Assembly: GCA_021323705.1 (NCBI GenBank)
Contig: JAJPKL010000008.1
Span: forward strand, 1-64,000
Reading direction: 5' to 3'
Source: Nitrososphaerota archaeon
Lineage (GTDB): Archaea > Thermoproteota > Nitrososphaeria > Nitrososphaerales > Nitrosopumilaceae
Length of the DNA stretch: 64,000 bases
The position numbers were made by a program, and so were the translations under genes. Below, in pieces: positions 50,310 to 58,668 of this stretch; position 1 is the first letter of the stretch; every line of letters begins with the position of its first letter. Under the pieces are notes generated by a model. The model saw nothing but the letters and a program-made list of their open reading frames with translations, ran no database searches and was not told where the DNA came from.

Positions 50310-50867
50310 ATGGATGATGACGAATCTGTAGGCGAGAAGAACAAGACAGTTACATTTAGGATTGACAAGGAAGTGCTTGACAAGATAAAATCTCATGCTT
50401 CATTTGAAAGGATAACACTCAATGCACTGGTAAACCAACTTTTGGCGCATGCGGTAGACTGGGACCTTGTGGCGGCCAAGTCAGGATGGGTACCTGTATC
50501 CAAAGTGCTACTCATGGCATGGTTTGATAAACTAGACGACAAGGTAATACAAAACATTGCTGAAGAAAAAGGAAGGATGATCTCAAGAGATATGTTGTAT
50601 GCAATGAAAGGAAAATACGATGTGTGGGAATGGATATCAATTTTACGTGGCAGAGCAAAGGCCGCAGGATTTAGCTTTACGCAGTTAGAAGATAAAAACG
50701 AACTCAAATTTATCATGCGCCATGACATGGGAATTAAATGGTCAAAACATTTCAAATATTTTTACGAGTCTGCCTTCAAGGAACTTGAATGCAACGTAAA
50801 ATTTGACCTGACCGAAAATACCATTGTTTACAAACTTGACAAAAAATATGCAAATCATGATGAATGA
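50310..50867 (+). CDS. Ribbon-helix-helix DNA-binding protein
   Basis: The N-terminal region (about residues 12-50) is a ribbon-helix-helix fold: KTVTFRIDKEVLDKIKSHAS then RITLNALVNQLLAHAVDW, as in CopG/Arc repressors. The remainder (about 55-185) is an alpha/beta domain with no clear family, perhaps an effector-binding part. It lies 17 nt before the malic enzyme gene and may regulate it or share its transcript. Confidence 0.75.
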   Translation: MDDDESVGEKNKTVTFRIDKEVLDKIKSHASFERITLNALVNQLLAHAVDWDLVAAKSGWVPVSKVLLMAWFDKLDDKVIQNIAEEKGRMISRDMLYAMKGKYDVWEWISILRGRAKAAGFSFTQLEDKNELKFIMRHDMGIKWSKHFKYFYESAFKELECNVKFDLTENTIVYKLDKKYANHDE

Positions 50868-50884
50868 TGATCTAGGGCTATGTT

Positions 50885-52063
50885 GTGATAATAATGACAT
50901 ATGACAGAAACTCAAGGAAGGCAATAGAACTACACAAGAAGCTAAAGGGGAAAATTCTTGTCACGGGAAAGATAAAAAATCTAAAACCAAATGAGATAAA
51001 GCTAATCTATACGCCTGGAGTTGCCGCCGTATGTGAGGAAATCTACCATCACCCAGAAAAAAAGTATGACCTTACTTCAAAAGGAAACAATGTTGCAATT
51101 GTAACTGATGGTACCAGAATACTTGGACTTGGCAACATAGGCCCGTATGCAGCTCTTCCTGTCATGGAGGGAAAGGCAGTACTGTATCAAGAATTTGGCA
51201 CTGTGAGCGCATTTCCAATCTGTCTTGATACGACTAAAAAAGATGAGATAATCACAGCAATTCGTGCAATAGAACCGGCATTTGGAGCGATAAACTTGGA
51301 GGACATTGAATCTCCAAAGGTGCTTGAGATCTCAGATGATCTTACAAAACTGTTGTCAATACCAATCTTTCATGATGACAGGCATGGCACCTCTGTAGTG
51401 GTGCTGTCTGCACTCTTGAACTCCCTAAAACTAGTCCAAAAACAACTCTCATCAATCAAGGTGGTAGTTGCAGGTGCAGGTTCTGCAGGATATGGCATAT
51501 GCAAGTTGCTTGTTGCTGCAGGATGCAAGAACATACTTGTTACAGATTCTGACGGCATAATTTACAGGGGAAGGCGTGAAAACATGAACAAGTACAAAAC
51601 TGAACTTGGCTCCATCACAAACCCAAAAAGGGAGAGGGGTTTGCTGTATGACGCACTACGAAACGCCGATGTTTTTATTGGAGTTTCAGGAAAAAACAAC
51701 CTGATAACTCCGAAGATGATAAAAGAGATGAGTTCTGAACCGATAATTTTTGCCCTAACAAACCCTGACCCAGAGATAAAACCCGATCTTGCAAAGGCAG
51801 CCGGTGCAAGGATTGTGGCAACTGGGAGCTATCTGTATCCAAACAAGGTTAATAACGCTCTGGTATTTCCGCATCTGATGAGAATAATCCTTGATAAGAA
51901 AATTAAAAAGATAACAATGGAACTACTGCTTGCCACCGCACAAGCAATAGCCATGTCTGTGCCAAACAAGAGGTTGCACTACGATAACATCATGCCTGAC
52001 ATGTATGACAAGAGAATCCAGAAAAACATTGTAAAAGCGGTATCAAAGTTGCTATCAAAATAG
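50885..52063 (+). CDS. maeB: Malic enzyme (oxaloacetate-decarboxylating malate dehydrogenase)
   Basis: The enzyme converts malate to pyruvate, CO2 and NAD(P)H. Family signatures are YTPGVAAVCEE (near residue 40), VAIVTDGTRILGLGNIG, the catalytic Lys in MEGKAVLYQEF, metal ligands in AINLEDIESP and FHDDRHGT, and the nucleotide motif VVAGAGSAGYGI (near 198). The 392-residue length fits the short prokaryotic form without the phosphotransacetylase domain. GTG 50885 and ATG 50894 are both possible starts. The upstream RHH gene is close enough to be co-transcribed. Confidence 0.92.
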   Translation: MIIMTYDRNSRKAIELHKKLKGKILVTGKIKNLKPNEIKLIYTPGVAAVCEEIYHHPEKKYDLTSKGNNVAIVTDGTRILGLGNIGPYAALPVMEGKAVLYQEFGTVSAFPICLDTTKKDEIITAIRAIEPAFGAINLEDIESPKVLEISDDLTKLLSIPIFHDDRHGTSVVVLSALLNSLKLVQKQLSSIKVVVAGAGSAGYGICKLLVAAGCKNILVTDSDGIIYRGRRENMNKYKTELGSITNPKRERGLLYDALRNADVFIGVSGKNNLITPKMIKEMSSEPIIFALTNPDPEIKPDLAKAAGARIVATGSYLYPNKVNNALVFPHLMRIILDKKIKKITMELLLATAQAIAMSVPNKRLHYDNIMPDMYDKRIQKNIVKAVSKLLSK

Positions 52064-52090
52064 TATTTTCTGTACGTTCTTCTATGCATC

Positions 52091-52897
52091 TTACTGGTTA
52101 TTTTCAATTACAAGTAAGGTGTTTTGATCCTTCCACGTTATCTTGTCAAGATCATCGTAGTGATTTAGTATGTTTTGAACAAACTTGTGCAGAGCCTCTT
52201 TAAACTCGTTTTTCTTGTAGAGCCTGAAAGTAGAATAGTGATGATTCTTTGCTTGTTCCACAAGCCTCTCTAGTGGAAATACTCTGTGATGCTCAAATAG
52301 TTTAACCGAGTTGATATTGAGATTAGGATCTTTTTCAAAGGCTGACTTTAGTTCTTCAAGCTCGTACAACCTGTTTTCCTTTTTGGCAAATGATGGAAAA
52401 TGCATGCCCCAGATAGTTTTAGCATTTTGATCTCGAAGACGTGTATAGACAAACAACTTCCCATTATTCTTTAGTATTCTAGAAGATTCTCTGAGAAAGT
52501 TTGATAATGAAAAGTGGTGTATCGCGTTAAATGACATGACACAGTCAAGCAAATCTGTCTGCAACGGTATCTTATGTGAATCACTGCGTATGGGTGTAAA
52601 GTTTGTAACATGATGTTCCAAAAAGTACTTTCTTAGATGTGTTAGCATCTCCATGTTGTTATCAACACAAAATAGGTGGCACTTTTCTCCTACATGTTCA
52701 ATTAATTTGAGTCCATATCGGCCCGTACCGCACCCAATGTCTGCGGCCTGTATGTGTTGAAGGTCTCTTATCTTATTTGCAATGAAAGTAATTGGGCCAA
52801 TGTCTGTTGTTCTAAGCTTCCCGTATCGTGGTGCGATATGTAGAAAATGATCATGCATTTTGTCTAGTATTGACATTTTACCGCTATGTTTTTCCAT
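52091..52897 (-). CDS. SAM-dependent methyltransferase (UbiE-like fold)
   Basis: The class I methyltransferase core is clear: ADIGCGTGRYGLKLIEH (motif I, near residue 38), FCVDNNMEML (Asp for the ribose), VMSFNAIHHFSLSNF (motif IV/post-motif) and RILKNNGKLFVYT. It probably methylates a small molecule or lipid; the exact substrate is unknown. The C-terminal region (about 190-268) is an extra helical domain. ATG start, with a TATA-like TTTTAAAATT about 26 nt upstream. Confidence 0.85.
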   Translation of the reverse strand: MEKHSGKMSILDKMHDHFLHIAPRYGKLRTTDIGPITFIANKIRDLQHIQAADIGCGTGRYGLKLIEHVGEKCHLFCVDNNMEMLTHLRKYFLEHHVTNFTPIRSDSHKIPLQTDLLDCVMSFNAIHHFSLSNFLRESSRILKNNGKLFVYTRLRDQNAKTIWGMHFPSFAKKENRLYELEELKSAFEKDPNLNINSVKLFEHHRVFPLERLVEQAKNHHYSTFRLYKKNEFKEALHKFVQNILNHYDDLDKITWKDQNTLLVIENNQ

Positions 52898-53076
52898 TAC
52901 GCAAATATTGGTCTCATAATTTTAAAATTTTTCCATAACCGATAAAAGCCATGAAGCAAAAATTAATTTTTTTATTTCTATGTTTACTGCTTACTAGTAC
53001 TGAAATTTGTAGACACGTATTTTTTTCCAAGACAAGACAATGTCATACTTAAGTACAAAAGAAACTTACCATACTC

Positions 53077-53685
53077 ATGATTGATTCAGAAATTCAAAAA
53101 ATAAGAAAACCGAGATATGAAATTAATCCAAATATACTAAACAGATGGTCGCCGCGGTCATTTAGTGGCGAGGATCTAAGAGATGATGATCTTTATGCAC
53201 TTTTTGAGGCAGCTCGATGGGCTCCGTCATCGTACAACAACCAGCCGTGGAGGTTTATCTTCGCAAAGAAAAATTCAAAGCACTGGAATTTGTTGTTTAA
53301 CTTACTAGGAGACTTTAACAAGCAATGGTGCGCAAATGCATCTGTTCTGGCCGTAATCATATCGCACAAGACGTTTGAATATAATGGCAAGCCATCAGTT
53401 ACGCACCAGTTTGATACCGGCGCTGCATGGGAAAATCTTGCAATACAGGCAACATCACAAGGGCTTGTGACTCATGCAATGCAAGGATTTGATTATGACA
53501 AGGCCAAAAAAGATCTACAAATACCAGATGAGTATGAAGTGATGGCAATGGTGGCAATAGGGAAAAAGGCTCCAAAAGAAAGACTCTCGCCAGAGTTACA
53601 ACAACGTGAGACTCCAAGTGATAGAAAGCCTCTTGACGAGATAATCATGGAGGGAAAGTTTGGAAACCGCGTCAAGATTGGATGA
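53077..53685 (+). CDS. Nitroreductase-family FMN oxidoreductase
   Basis: The 202-residue protein has the signature RWSPRSFSGEDLRDDDLYAL near the N-terminus, ARWAPSSYNNQPWRFIFA (FMN binding), AAWENLAIQATSQGL and the end VAIGKKAP. This is the standard pattern of NAD(P)H-dependent nitroreductases, which reduce quinones, nitro compounds or flavin-linked substrates. A TATA-like cttaagtac lies 26 nt before the ATG. Its substrate in the cell is unknown. Confidence 0.9.
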   Translation: MIDSEIQKIRKPRYEINPNILNRWSPRSFSGEDLRDDDLYALFEAARWAPSSYNNQPWRFIFAKKNSKHWNLLFNLLGDFNKQWCANASVLAVIISHKTFEYNGKPSVTHQFDTGAAWENLAIQATSQGLVTHAMQGFDYDKAKKDLQIPDEYEVMAMVAIGKKAPKERLSPELQQRETPSDRKPLDEIIMEGKFGNRVKIG

Positions 53686-53764
53686 CTGAACCTCTCACAC
53701 ACCAAATCTGTCTCATGATTTTCTAAGAAACCGATTAATAGTGGTAAAGTGAGTTAATCTCATC

Positions 53765-55015
53765 TTGCCGATAGACACTGGAGACTCTGCATGGGTCATG
53801 ATAGCTTCAAGTTTAGTTTTGCTCATGACTCCTGCACTTGGAATGTTTGAAGCAGGTCTTTTACGAAGAAAAAACGCTGTCTCTGTCTTTATGCAGATCT
53901 TCTTTGGTCTTGCACTGTTAAGTGTAATGTGGTTTACATTTGGATTTAGTCTAACGTTTGGACCTGATACGGGTGAGGGAATTACAGGAAATCTAGATTG
54001 GGCATTTCTCAAAGGAGTGCCACAAAATGACTCTTTAAAATACGCTCCGATGATTCCAGGTGTTCTCTTTGCCATGTTTCAGATGATGTTTGCAGTGATC
54101 ACACCACTGATTCTCACTGGTGCCGTTGCAGAACGCATGAAGTTTAGTGCATACATTTTGTTTATCGTGGCATGGAGCGGCTTGATCTACTACCCACTTG
54201 TTCACTGGATCTGGGGCAACGGATGGTTGCATAGTCTAGGTGTAGTTGATTTTGCGGGCGGAATAATCATTCACACAACTACCGGAGTTGGCGGAATTGC
54301 AGCAGCGCTTGTACTTGGAAGGAGACTAAACTTTGGACCTGGAATAATGGTTCCACACAGCATCCCACTTGCAGTACTCGGCTCTTCACTTCTCTGGCTT
54401 GGGTGGTTTGGATTTAATGCAGGAAGTGCATATTCTGCAGGAAGCACCTCTGGTCTTACAATCATAAATACGCAGATTGCTTCTGCTGTTTCTGCACTGA
54501 TATGGGTAGTAGTCTTTTGGATACGAACAAAGAAATCAAGCGTAATTGCTGCAATTAATGGCGCCGTTGCGGGCCTTGCAGGGATTACTCCTGCATCTGG
54601 TTATGTCGGCGTTGAATATGCGTTTGTTATAGGAATAATATGCGGAATTGCATCATCATTTACAGTTCCACTCTTCAAATCAAGATGGAAGATTGACGAT
54701 GCGTTAGACATAGGTTCTGTGCACGGAGTGGCTGGAATACTTGGCTCTTTGCTTGTAGGTGTGTTTGCAAGCTCGATAGTAAATCACGCTGGCGTAAACG
54801 GTGCACTGTTTGGAAATCTGCACCAGCTTGAATCTCAGGCAATAGGAGTGGGGATAGCGGTGCTTATGGGGTTTGGCGGAACATGGGCAATCTTAAAAGT
54901 GCTTCAAGTATTAATTCCAATTCGAGTCTCACCCGAAGTGGAGGAGGCAGGACTTGACATCCAAGAACATGCAGAGCGTGCATATTCTGACGAAGATGAG
55001 TTTGGGAAATTATAA
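53765..55015 (+). CDS. amt: Ammonium transporter Amt
   Basis: This is an Amt/Rh family channel for ammonium uptake, with 11 predicted membrane helices over 416 residues. Both pore His residues are visible in IIIHTTTGVGGIAAA (near 169) and SVHGVAGILGSLL (near 320). Further family motifs are LVHWIWGNGWL, LWLGWFGFNAGSA and FKSRWKIDDALDIGSVHG. The cytoplasmic tail is acidic (SDEDEFGKL). The start is TTG. No glnB/glnK gene for its usual PII partner is present beside it. In ammonia-oxidising archaea Amt feeds the cell with its nitrogen and energy source. Confidence 0.95.
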   Translation: MPIDTGDSAWVMIASSLVLLMTPALGMFEAGLLRRKNAVSVFMQIFFGLALLSVMWFTFGFSLTFGPDTGEGITGNLDWAFLKGVPQNDSLKYAPMIPGVLFAMFQMMFAVITPLILTGAVAERMKFSAYILFIVAWSGLIYYPLVHWIWGNGWLHSLGVVDFAGGIIIHTTTGVGGIAAALVLGRRLNFGPGIMVPHSIPLAVLGSSLLWLGWFGFNAGSAYSAGSTSGLTIINTQIASAVSALIWVVVFWIRTKKSSVIAAINGAVAGLAGITPASGYVGVEYAFVIGIICGIASSFTVPLFKSRWKIDDALDIGSVHGVAGILGSLLVGVFASSIVNHAGVNGALFGNLHQLESQAIGVGIAVLMGFGGTWAILKVLQVLIPIRVSPEVEEAGLDIQEHAERAYSDEDEFGKL

Positions 55016-55069
55016 CCTGATAAACTAGAATAACTTAAAATAGAAAAATATCCCACTTTGTGCTAATCT

Positions 55070-55225
55070 ATGACCGGATTTGAGAAGGACTGCCCAGTTT
55101 GCAATAAGAAATTTACGAGTCTTTTAGAGTATACGACACATCTTGGAAAGGATCACCGTGATATTCCAACTGAGCGTATACTAAAGGTGGATAAAGAAGA
55201 CAAGTGGAGCATGTCTGACAGATAG
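55070..55225 (+). CDS. 51-residue C2H2 zinc-finger protein
   Basis: Below the ORF-track limit. It contains one C2H2 finger, DCPVCNKKFTSLLEYTTHLG then KDH, with spacing C-x2-C-x12-H-x4-H (Cys8, Cys11, His24, His29), the same as in the protein at 1436-1576. A charged tail follows. It lies 54 nt after amt; a TATA-like cttaaaatag about 30 nt upstream suggests its own promoter. It may bind nucleic acid or protein. Confidence 0.78.
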   Translation: MTGFEKDCPVCNKKFTSLLEYTTHLGKDHRDIPTERILKVDKEDKWSMSDR

Positions 55226-55229
55226 ATAT

Positions 55230-55517
55230 CTACTTGTTTATCTTCTCGATAAACGCTTCTATTGGATACTCATACTTGAAATTGGTCAGAAACTCCCTAA
55301 TGGAGTTTATTACCTCTACATGCGATTTGCCGAACACCTCTTTTAAGATCTCAGTTAGATATTGGGGGTGGTCATAGGCATCCATTATGGTACAGCGGTA
55401 TTTTTCACGAAACAGGTTCTCCACCTTATCAAAAACTGGTCTGCCTATCTGCAATAGAGTTTTTTCTACGGCTAGACTCACCAGTACTCTTTCTACTTGT
55501 GTGTGAGTGCTATCCAC
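55230..55517 (-). CDS. Small helical protein resembling NitrOD5 domain
   Basis: The 95-residue product has the pattern VLVSLAVEKTLLQIGRPVFD, then YLTEILKEVFG and EFLTNFKYEYPIEAFIEKIN. This resembles the thaumarchaeal output domain called NitrOD5, which often appears alone or with HTH domains. GTG 55517 is favoured over the ORF start at 55676 because a TATA-like TTTAGTAA is 25 nt upstream and the earlier 53 residues look random. The domain name is given from memory; its function is not known. Confidence 0.5.
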   Translation of the reverse strand: MDSTHTQVERVLVSLAVEKTLLQIGRPVFDKVENLFREKYRCTIMDAYDHPQYLTEILKEVFGKSHVEVINSIREFLTNFKYEYPIEAFIEKINK

Positions 55518-55707
55518 ACTAATACTTGCTTGGATGCTTACTAAAGAACTGTGGAAGAATCGCATTCGTTTTGATTCCGAATTGGAACATGTCTCAAAAA
55601 TGATTAGAAAACAGATCTTTGCGATCTGGTGAAAATTAAAAATTGTGTACAACTTGTCAGTGAAACATATCGCCAAGAAATTTTAAGGGGAATTGGAAGG
55701 TATAGGT

Positions 55708-56409
55708 ATGTCGGCAAGTGATAAAGAACCTGATCTTACTATAAAGCCTGAGGAGTACCTTGAGGTAATTAGCACTGAAGACGAGAGAATCAAAATAATA
55801 GGGGAAGAACTTGCAAATGACACAGGTAGGGCCATATTTGGAAAGATATCTCAAGGAGTGACAAGCTCAAACGAGCTTGCAAAGGCGCTTGAGATATCGC
55901 TGCCACTAGTCAACTGGCACGTAAATAGGCTTCTGGATGTAGGGCTCATCAAGGTTGAAAAGGTTGAGATGAGCCAAAAAAACAAACAGATGAAATTCTA
56001 TGCTCCAGTCAAGACAGCACTTGTAATAATCCCTCCAGAGGACTCGTCTGGAAAAAGCCTGGCAGCTTCAAAAAAAGAAACAGTACTTGAGAGACTGCGT
56101 CATTACATGGCAGGCATTGTATCTTTTGTGGTAGGTGCTTCTGGAATCTATGTTGCAGAAAAAAGCCAACTTCCACAAGAAGTGCCGTACGTTCCAGAGA
56201 CCGCGCCAGAGCCCGCAATGCATGCTGCACTCAAAGCCTCTCCGTTGGTTGGCTCTGCCCCACAACCGGAACAATCTATCTTTACAGGTGAGCCTATGAT
56301 AGTCTTGGTAGCATTACTTGGTGGTTGGGCTATCTTTTGTACTGTATTTTTTGGAATAAAACTAGCACAAAGGATAAAAAACAAAAAATCAGCACAAAGT
56401 GCAAGCTAG
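55708..56409 (+). CDS. Membrane-bound winged-helix regulator
   Basis: The protein has an N-terminal winged-helix domain (about residues 25-110: GRAIFGKISQGVTSSNELAK, LEISLPLVNWHVNRLLDVGL, wing with KQMKFYAP), a membrane helix (about 130-148), an external Pro-rich loop (about 150-195) and a second helix (about 198-222) with a basic tail. This is a one-component regulator that could sense something outside or in the membrane. ATG 55708 is favoured because the TATA-like attttaagg is about 26 nt upstream; the track start at 55693 is five codons earlier. Confidence 0.75.
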   Translation: MSASDKEPDLTIKPEEYLEVISTEDERIKIIGEELANDTGRAIFGKISQGVTSSNELAKALEISLPLVNWHVNRLLDVGLIKVEKVEMSQKNKQMKFYAPVKTALVIIPPEDSSGKSLAASKKETVLERLRHYMAGIVSFVVGASGIYVAEKSQLPQEVPYVPETAPEPAMHAALKASPLVGSAPQPEQSIFTGEPMIVLVALLGGWAIFCTVFFGIKLAQRIKNKKSAQSAS

Positions 56410-56532
56410 ATTTTTGTGTTGAATGGAAAGATAAAATCTCACACGTAAAACATCCCAAAGATTTATTGCATAAAATTGTGTTAAATTCAAATTTAATCAA
56501 AGCCTATAAGAGCTAGCATTCAATACAGTGCA

Positions 56533-57318
56533 ATGACACATAGAATAACAACAATCTTGACAGCAATTGCCGCAATTGCGATTGTATCAACAACCATGTT
56601 TGTGGGAATGCATGGTTCAGCCTACAAAGCATATGCACAGACCACGTATTATTTTCCGCCAGAACAGAATACAACCTCAGTTACTGGAACTGCAACTACA
56701 ACAGTATCTCCAGATCTTGTAGTGATACAACTAGGGGTTGATACACAAGCAACTAGTGCAAAAGATGCAATGACACAAAATGCCAAAGCAATGAACGCCA
56801 CGGCAACTGCAATCCAAAAGCTTAACATCACAAACTCTGAAATTAGTACCACTAATTTCACAATACAGCCTGTTTACAACAACACCGGTCAGTATCCTCC
56901 ATACAACGAATACAAAAGCGTATTTGTTGGATACAAGGTGTCAAACACACTGCTCATCAAAACGACCAAACTTGGACTAGCAGGCAATATACTTGACACC
57001 GCAGTTGGAGCAGGAGCAAACAGGGTGGACAGCGTATCGTTTACACTCTCGCCTGCAAAGCAGCAAAGTGTTCAAAACAGCTTGATAGGTGATGCTATAT
57101 TGGATGCCCAGTCCAAAGCCCAAAAAGCATTGGCTCCGCTTGGGCAGAAAATAATTGGTGTAAAATCCGTAAACTTGTCTGGATTTACCATGCCGCAGGC
57201 AATGCCGGTCTACAGCAAGTTGGGACTTGCCGCTCCAATGGTGCAGACACCAATATTCACATCAAACCAAGATATAACAACCAGTGTTGATGTCATTTTC
57301 TTGATTGGAGCGCAGTAG
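56533..57318 (+). CDS. Secreted SIMPL-domain (DUF541) protein
   Basis: The protein has a signal peptide (ending AYAQ) and a SIMPL domain (about residues 48-255): VTGTATTTVSPDLVVIQLGV, AMNATATAIQKLNITNSEIS, YKVSNTLLIKTTKLGLAGNI and AILDAQSKAQKALAPLGQKI. These proteins form large oligomeric shells in some bacteria (BP26/OMP28) and are usually extracytoplasmic. Role unknown. A TATA-like cctataag lies about 27 nt before the ATG. Confidence 0.88.
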   Translation: MTHRITTILTAIAAIAIVSTTMFVGMHGSAYKAYAQTTYYFPPEQNTTSVTGTATTTVSPDLVVIQLGVDTQATSAKDAMTQNAKAMNATATAIQKLNITNSEISTTNFTIQPVYNNTGQYPPYNEYKSVFVGYKVSNTLLIKTTKLGLAGNILDTAVGAGANRVDSVSFTLSPAKQQSVQNSLIGDAILDAQSKAQKALAPLGQKIIGVKSVNLSGFTMPQAMPVYSKLGLAAPMVQTPIFTSNQDITTSVDVIFLIGAQ

Positions 57319-57397
57319 CTCCTAACTTTTTTTTATTTTTACGGTACACGGCCTATTGATAAAAATTTCATATACTATAACTGCGTATTATTATGGG

Positions 57398-57628
57398 TTG
57401 GAAACTGCATATGTAATGATAAACTGTGAGATGGGGTCAGAAAGTTCAATCATTGAAAAGATAAAGCCAATTCAAGGAGTCAAAGAAGTAGTAGGCGTAT
57501 TTGGGAACTATGATGTGCTAGTCAAGATCCAATCGGCAAACGTTGACGAGATACGCCAGACAATAATTGCAAACATTCGTAGGCTGGACAAGATCCGATG
57601 TACTACGACGCTAATGTGCGCTAACTAG
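57398..57628 (+). CDS. Stand-alone Lrp/AsnC ligand-binding (RAM) domain
   Basis: The 76-residue product is a single RAM domain: AYVMINCEMGSESSIIEKIK, VKEVVGVFGNYDVLVKIQS and the final TTTLMCAN. It has the same length and layout as the one at 20447-20677. TTG 57398 is preferred over TTG 57356 since a TATA-like catatactataac lies about 25 nt upstream. It may bind an amino acid and modulate a full Lrp regulator elsewhere. Confidence 0.8.
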   Translation: METAYVMINCEMGSESSIIEKIKPIQGVKEVVGVFGNYDVLVKIQSANVDEIRQTIIANIRRLDKIRCTTTLMCAN

Positions 57629-57716
57629 ATGCATACCGATCTTTAGCAGATCCTATATCGGAAGATATCTGGACTAAATAAGAACATCTTTTAAGGCATG
57701 GACTGTACACAAGGTC

Positions 57717-58664
57717 ATGGAAATAATGGGAAGGGGTTTTAGGCAAATAATGCAAGAAACCCCTGCCTACTTTCACATATTTACCAAATTTGCAGCGTAC
57801 AGATTATTTAACAAGCGAAGCCCAATTTACGGTTCTGCTGACATCATAAATGTCTGCAACCTTCATTGCGAACATTGCTACTGGTGGCTAAACAGAAAGG
57901 AAAACGAAGAACTCACAGTAGAGCAGTGGAAAAAAGTAATCGATGAAAAATTCAAGAAAAACCATGTTTTCATCATCACGCTTGTAGGTGGAGAGCCAAC
58001 CATGAGGCCAGACGTGATTGAACTATTCATAAAAGAGTTTCCAAAGAGAATATGCATTGTTTCAAACGGCACGCTTCCGTTGAAGCGATACGAGGATCTT
58101 TACTTTTACTGGATATCTATTGACGGAACAAAAGAGATTCATGACAAGATTAGAGGCAACGGTGCTTGGGATAGGACACGAAAGAATGTCGTTGATTATG
58201 TGGAAAAAAACGGCAAGCTTGCATACAAAGATATCTGGATCACCATGACCATAAACGCACTAAACTACAAAACTGTAAAAAATGTCATTGAGGAGTGGTC
58301 TGACTATTCAAACAAAATTGGATTCCAATTCCACACGCCTTTTATGAAAAACGATCCTCTCTGGCTTCCTTTTGGCGAAGAACGAACTAGGGTAGTTGAT
58401 GAAATCATATCAATGAAGGAAAAATACAAAGACTATATCATTAACCCTGACAGCCAGCTTGAGCTGATGAAGAGAAACTGGGGCGGAAAGGGCACTACAC
58501 CTATAGACTGCCCTACCTGGGCAATCATATCAGTAGATCATATGGGGCGAGAAAAGATGCCTTGCTGTATAGGCAGCGCGGAAAACAAATCAATGAAGCC
58601 AATATGTGAAGATTGCGGCCTTGGGTGCTATTCTGTCTTGGTTGGCTATGGCATGAAGGGATAA
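57717..58664 (+). CDS. Radical SAM enzyme, HpnH-like
   Basis: The 315-residue protein carries the radical SAM cluster motif CNLHCEHCYWW (near residues 48-58, Cx3Cx2C), a SAM-binding GGEPTMRPDV and ISIDGTKEIHDKIRG. The C-terminal region has further Cys (MPCCIGSAENKS, CEDCGLGC) that could bind an auxiliary cluster. The general layout recalls HpnH-type or DUF3463 enzymes, which attach adenosyl groups, and SPASM-like enzymes. The substrate is unknown. ATG with a TATA-like cttttaagg about 24 nt upstream. Confidence 0.85.
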   Translation: MEIMGRGFRQIMQETPAYFHIFTKFAAYRLFNKRSPIYGSADIINVCNLHCEHCYWWLNRKENEELTVEQWKKVIDEKFKKNHVFIITLVGGEPTMRPDVIELFIKEFPKRICIVSNGTLPLKRYEDLYFYWISIDGTKEIHDKIRGNGAWDRTRKNVVDYVEKNGKLAYKDIWITMTINALNYKTVKNVIEEWSDYSNKIGFQFHTPFMKNDPLWLPFGEERTRVVDEIISMKEKYKDYIINPDSQLELMKRNWGGKGTTPIDCPTWAIISVDHMGREKMPCCIGSAENKSMKPICEDCGLGCYSVLVGYGMKG

Positions 58665-58668
58665 TTCT

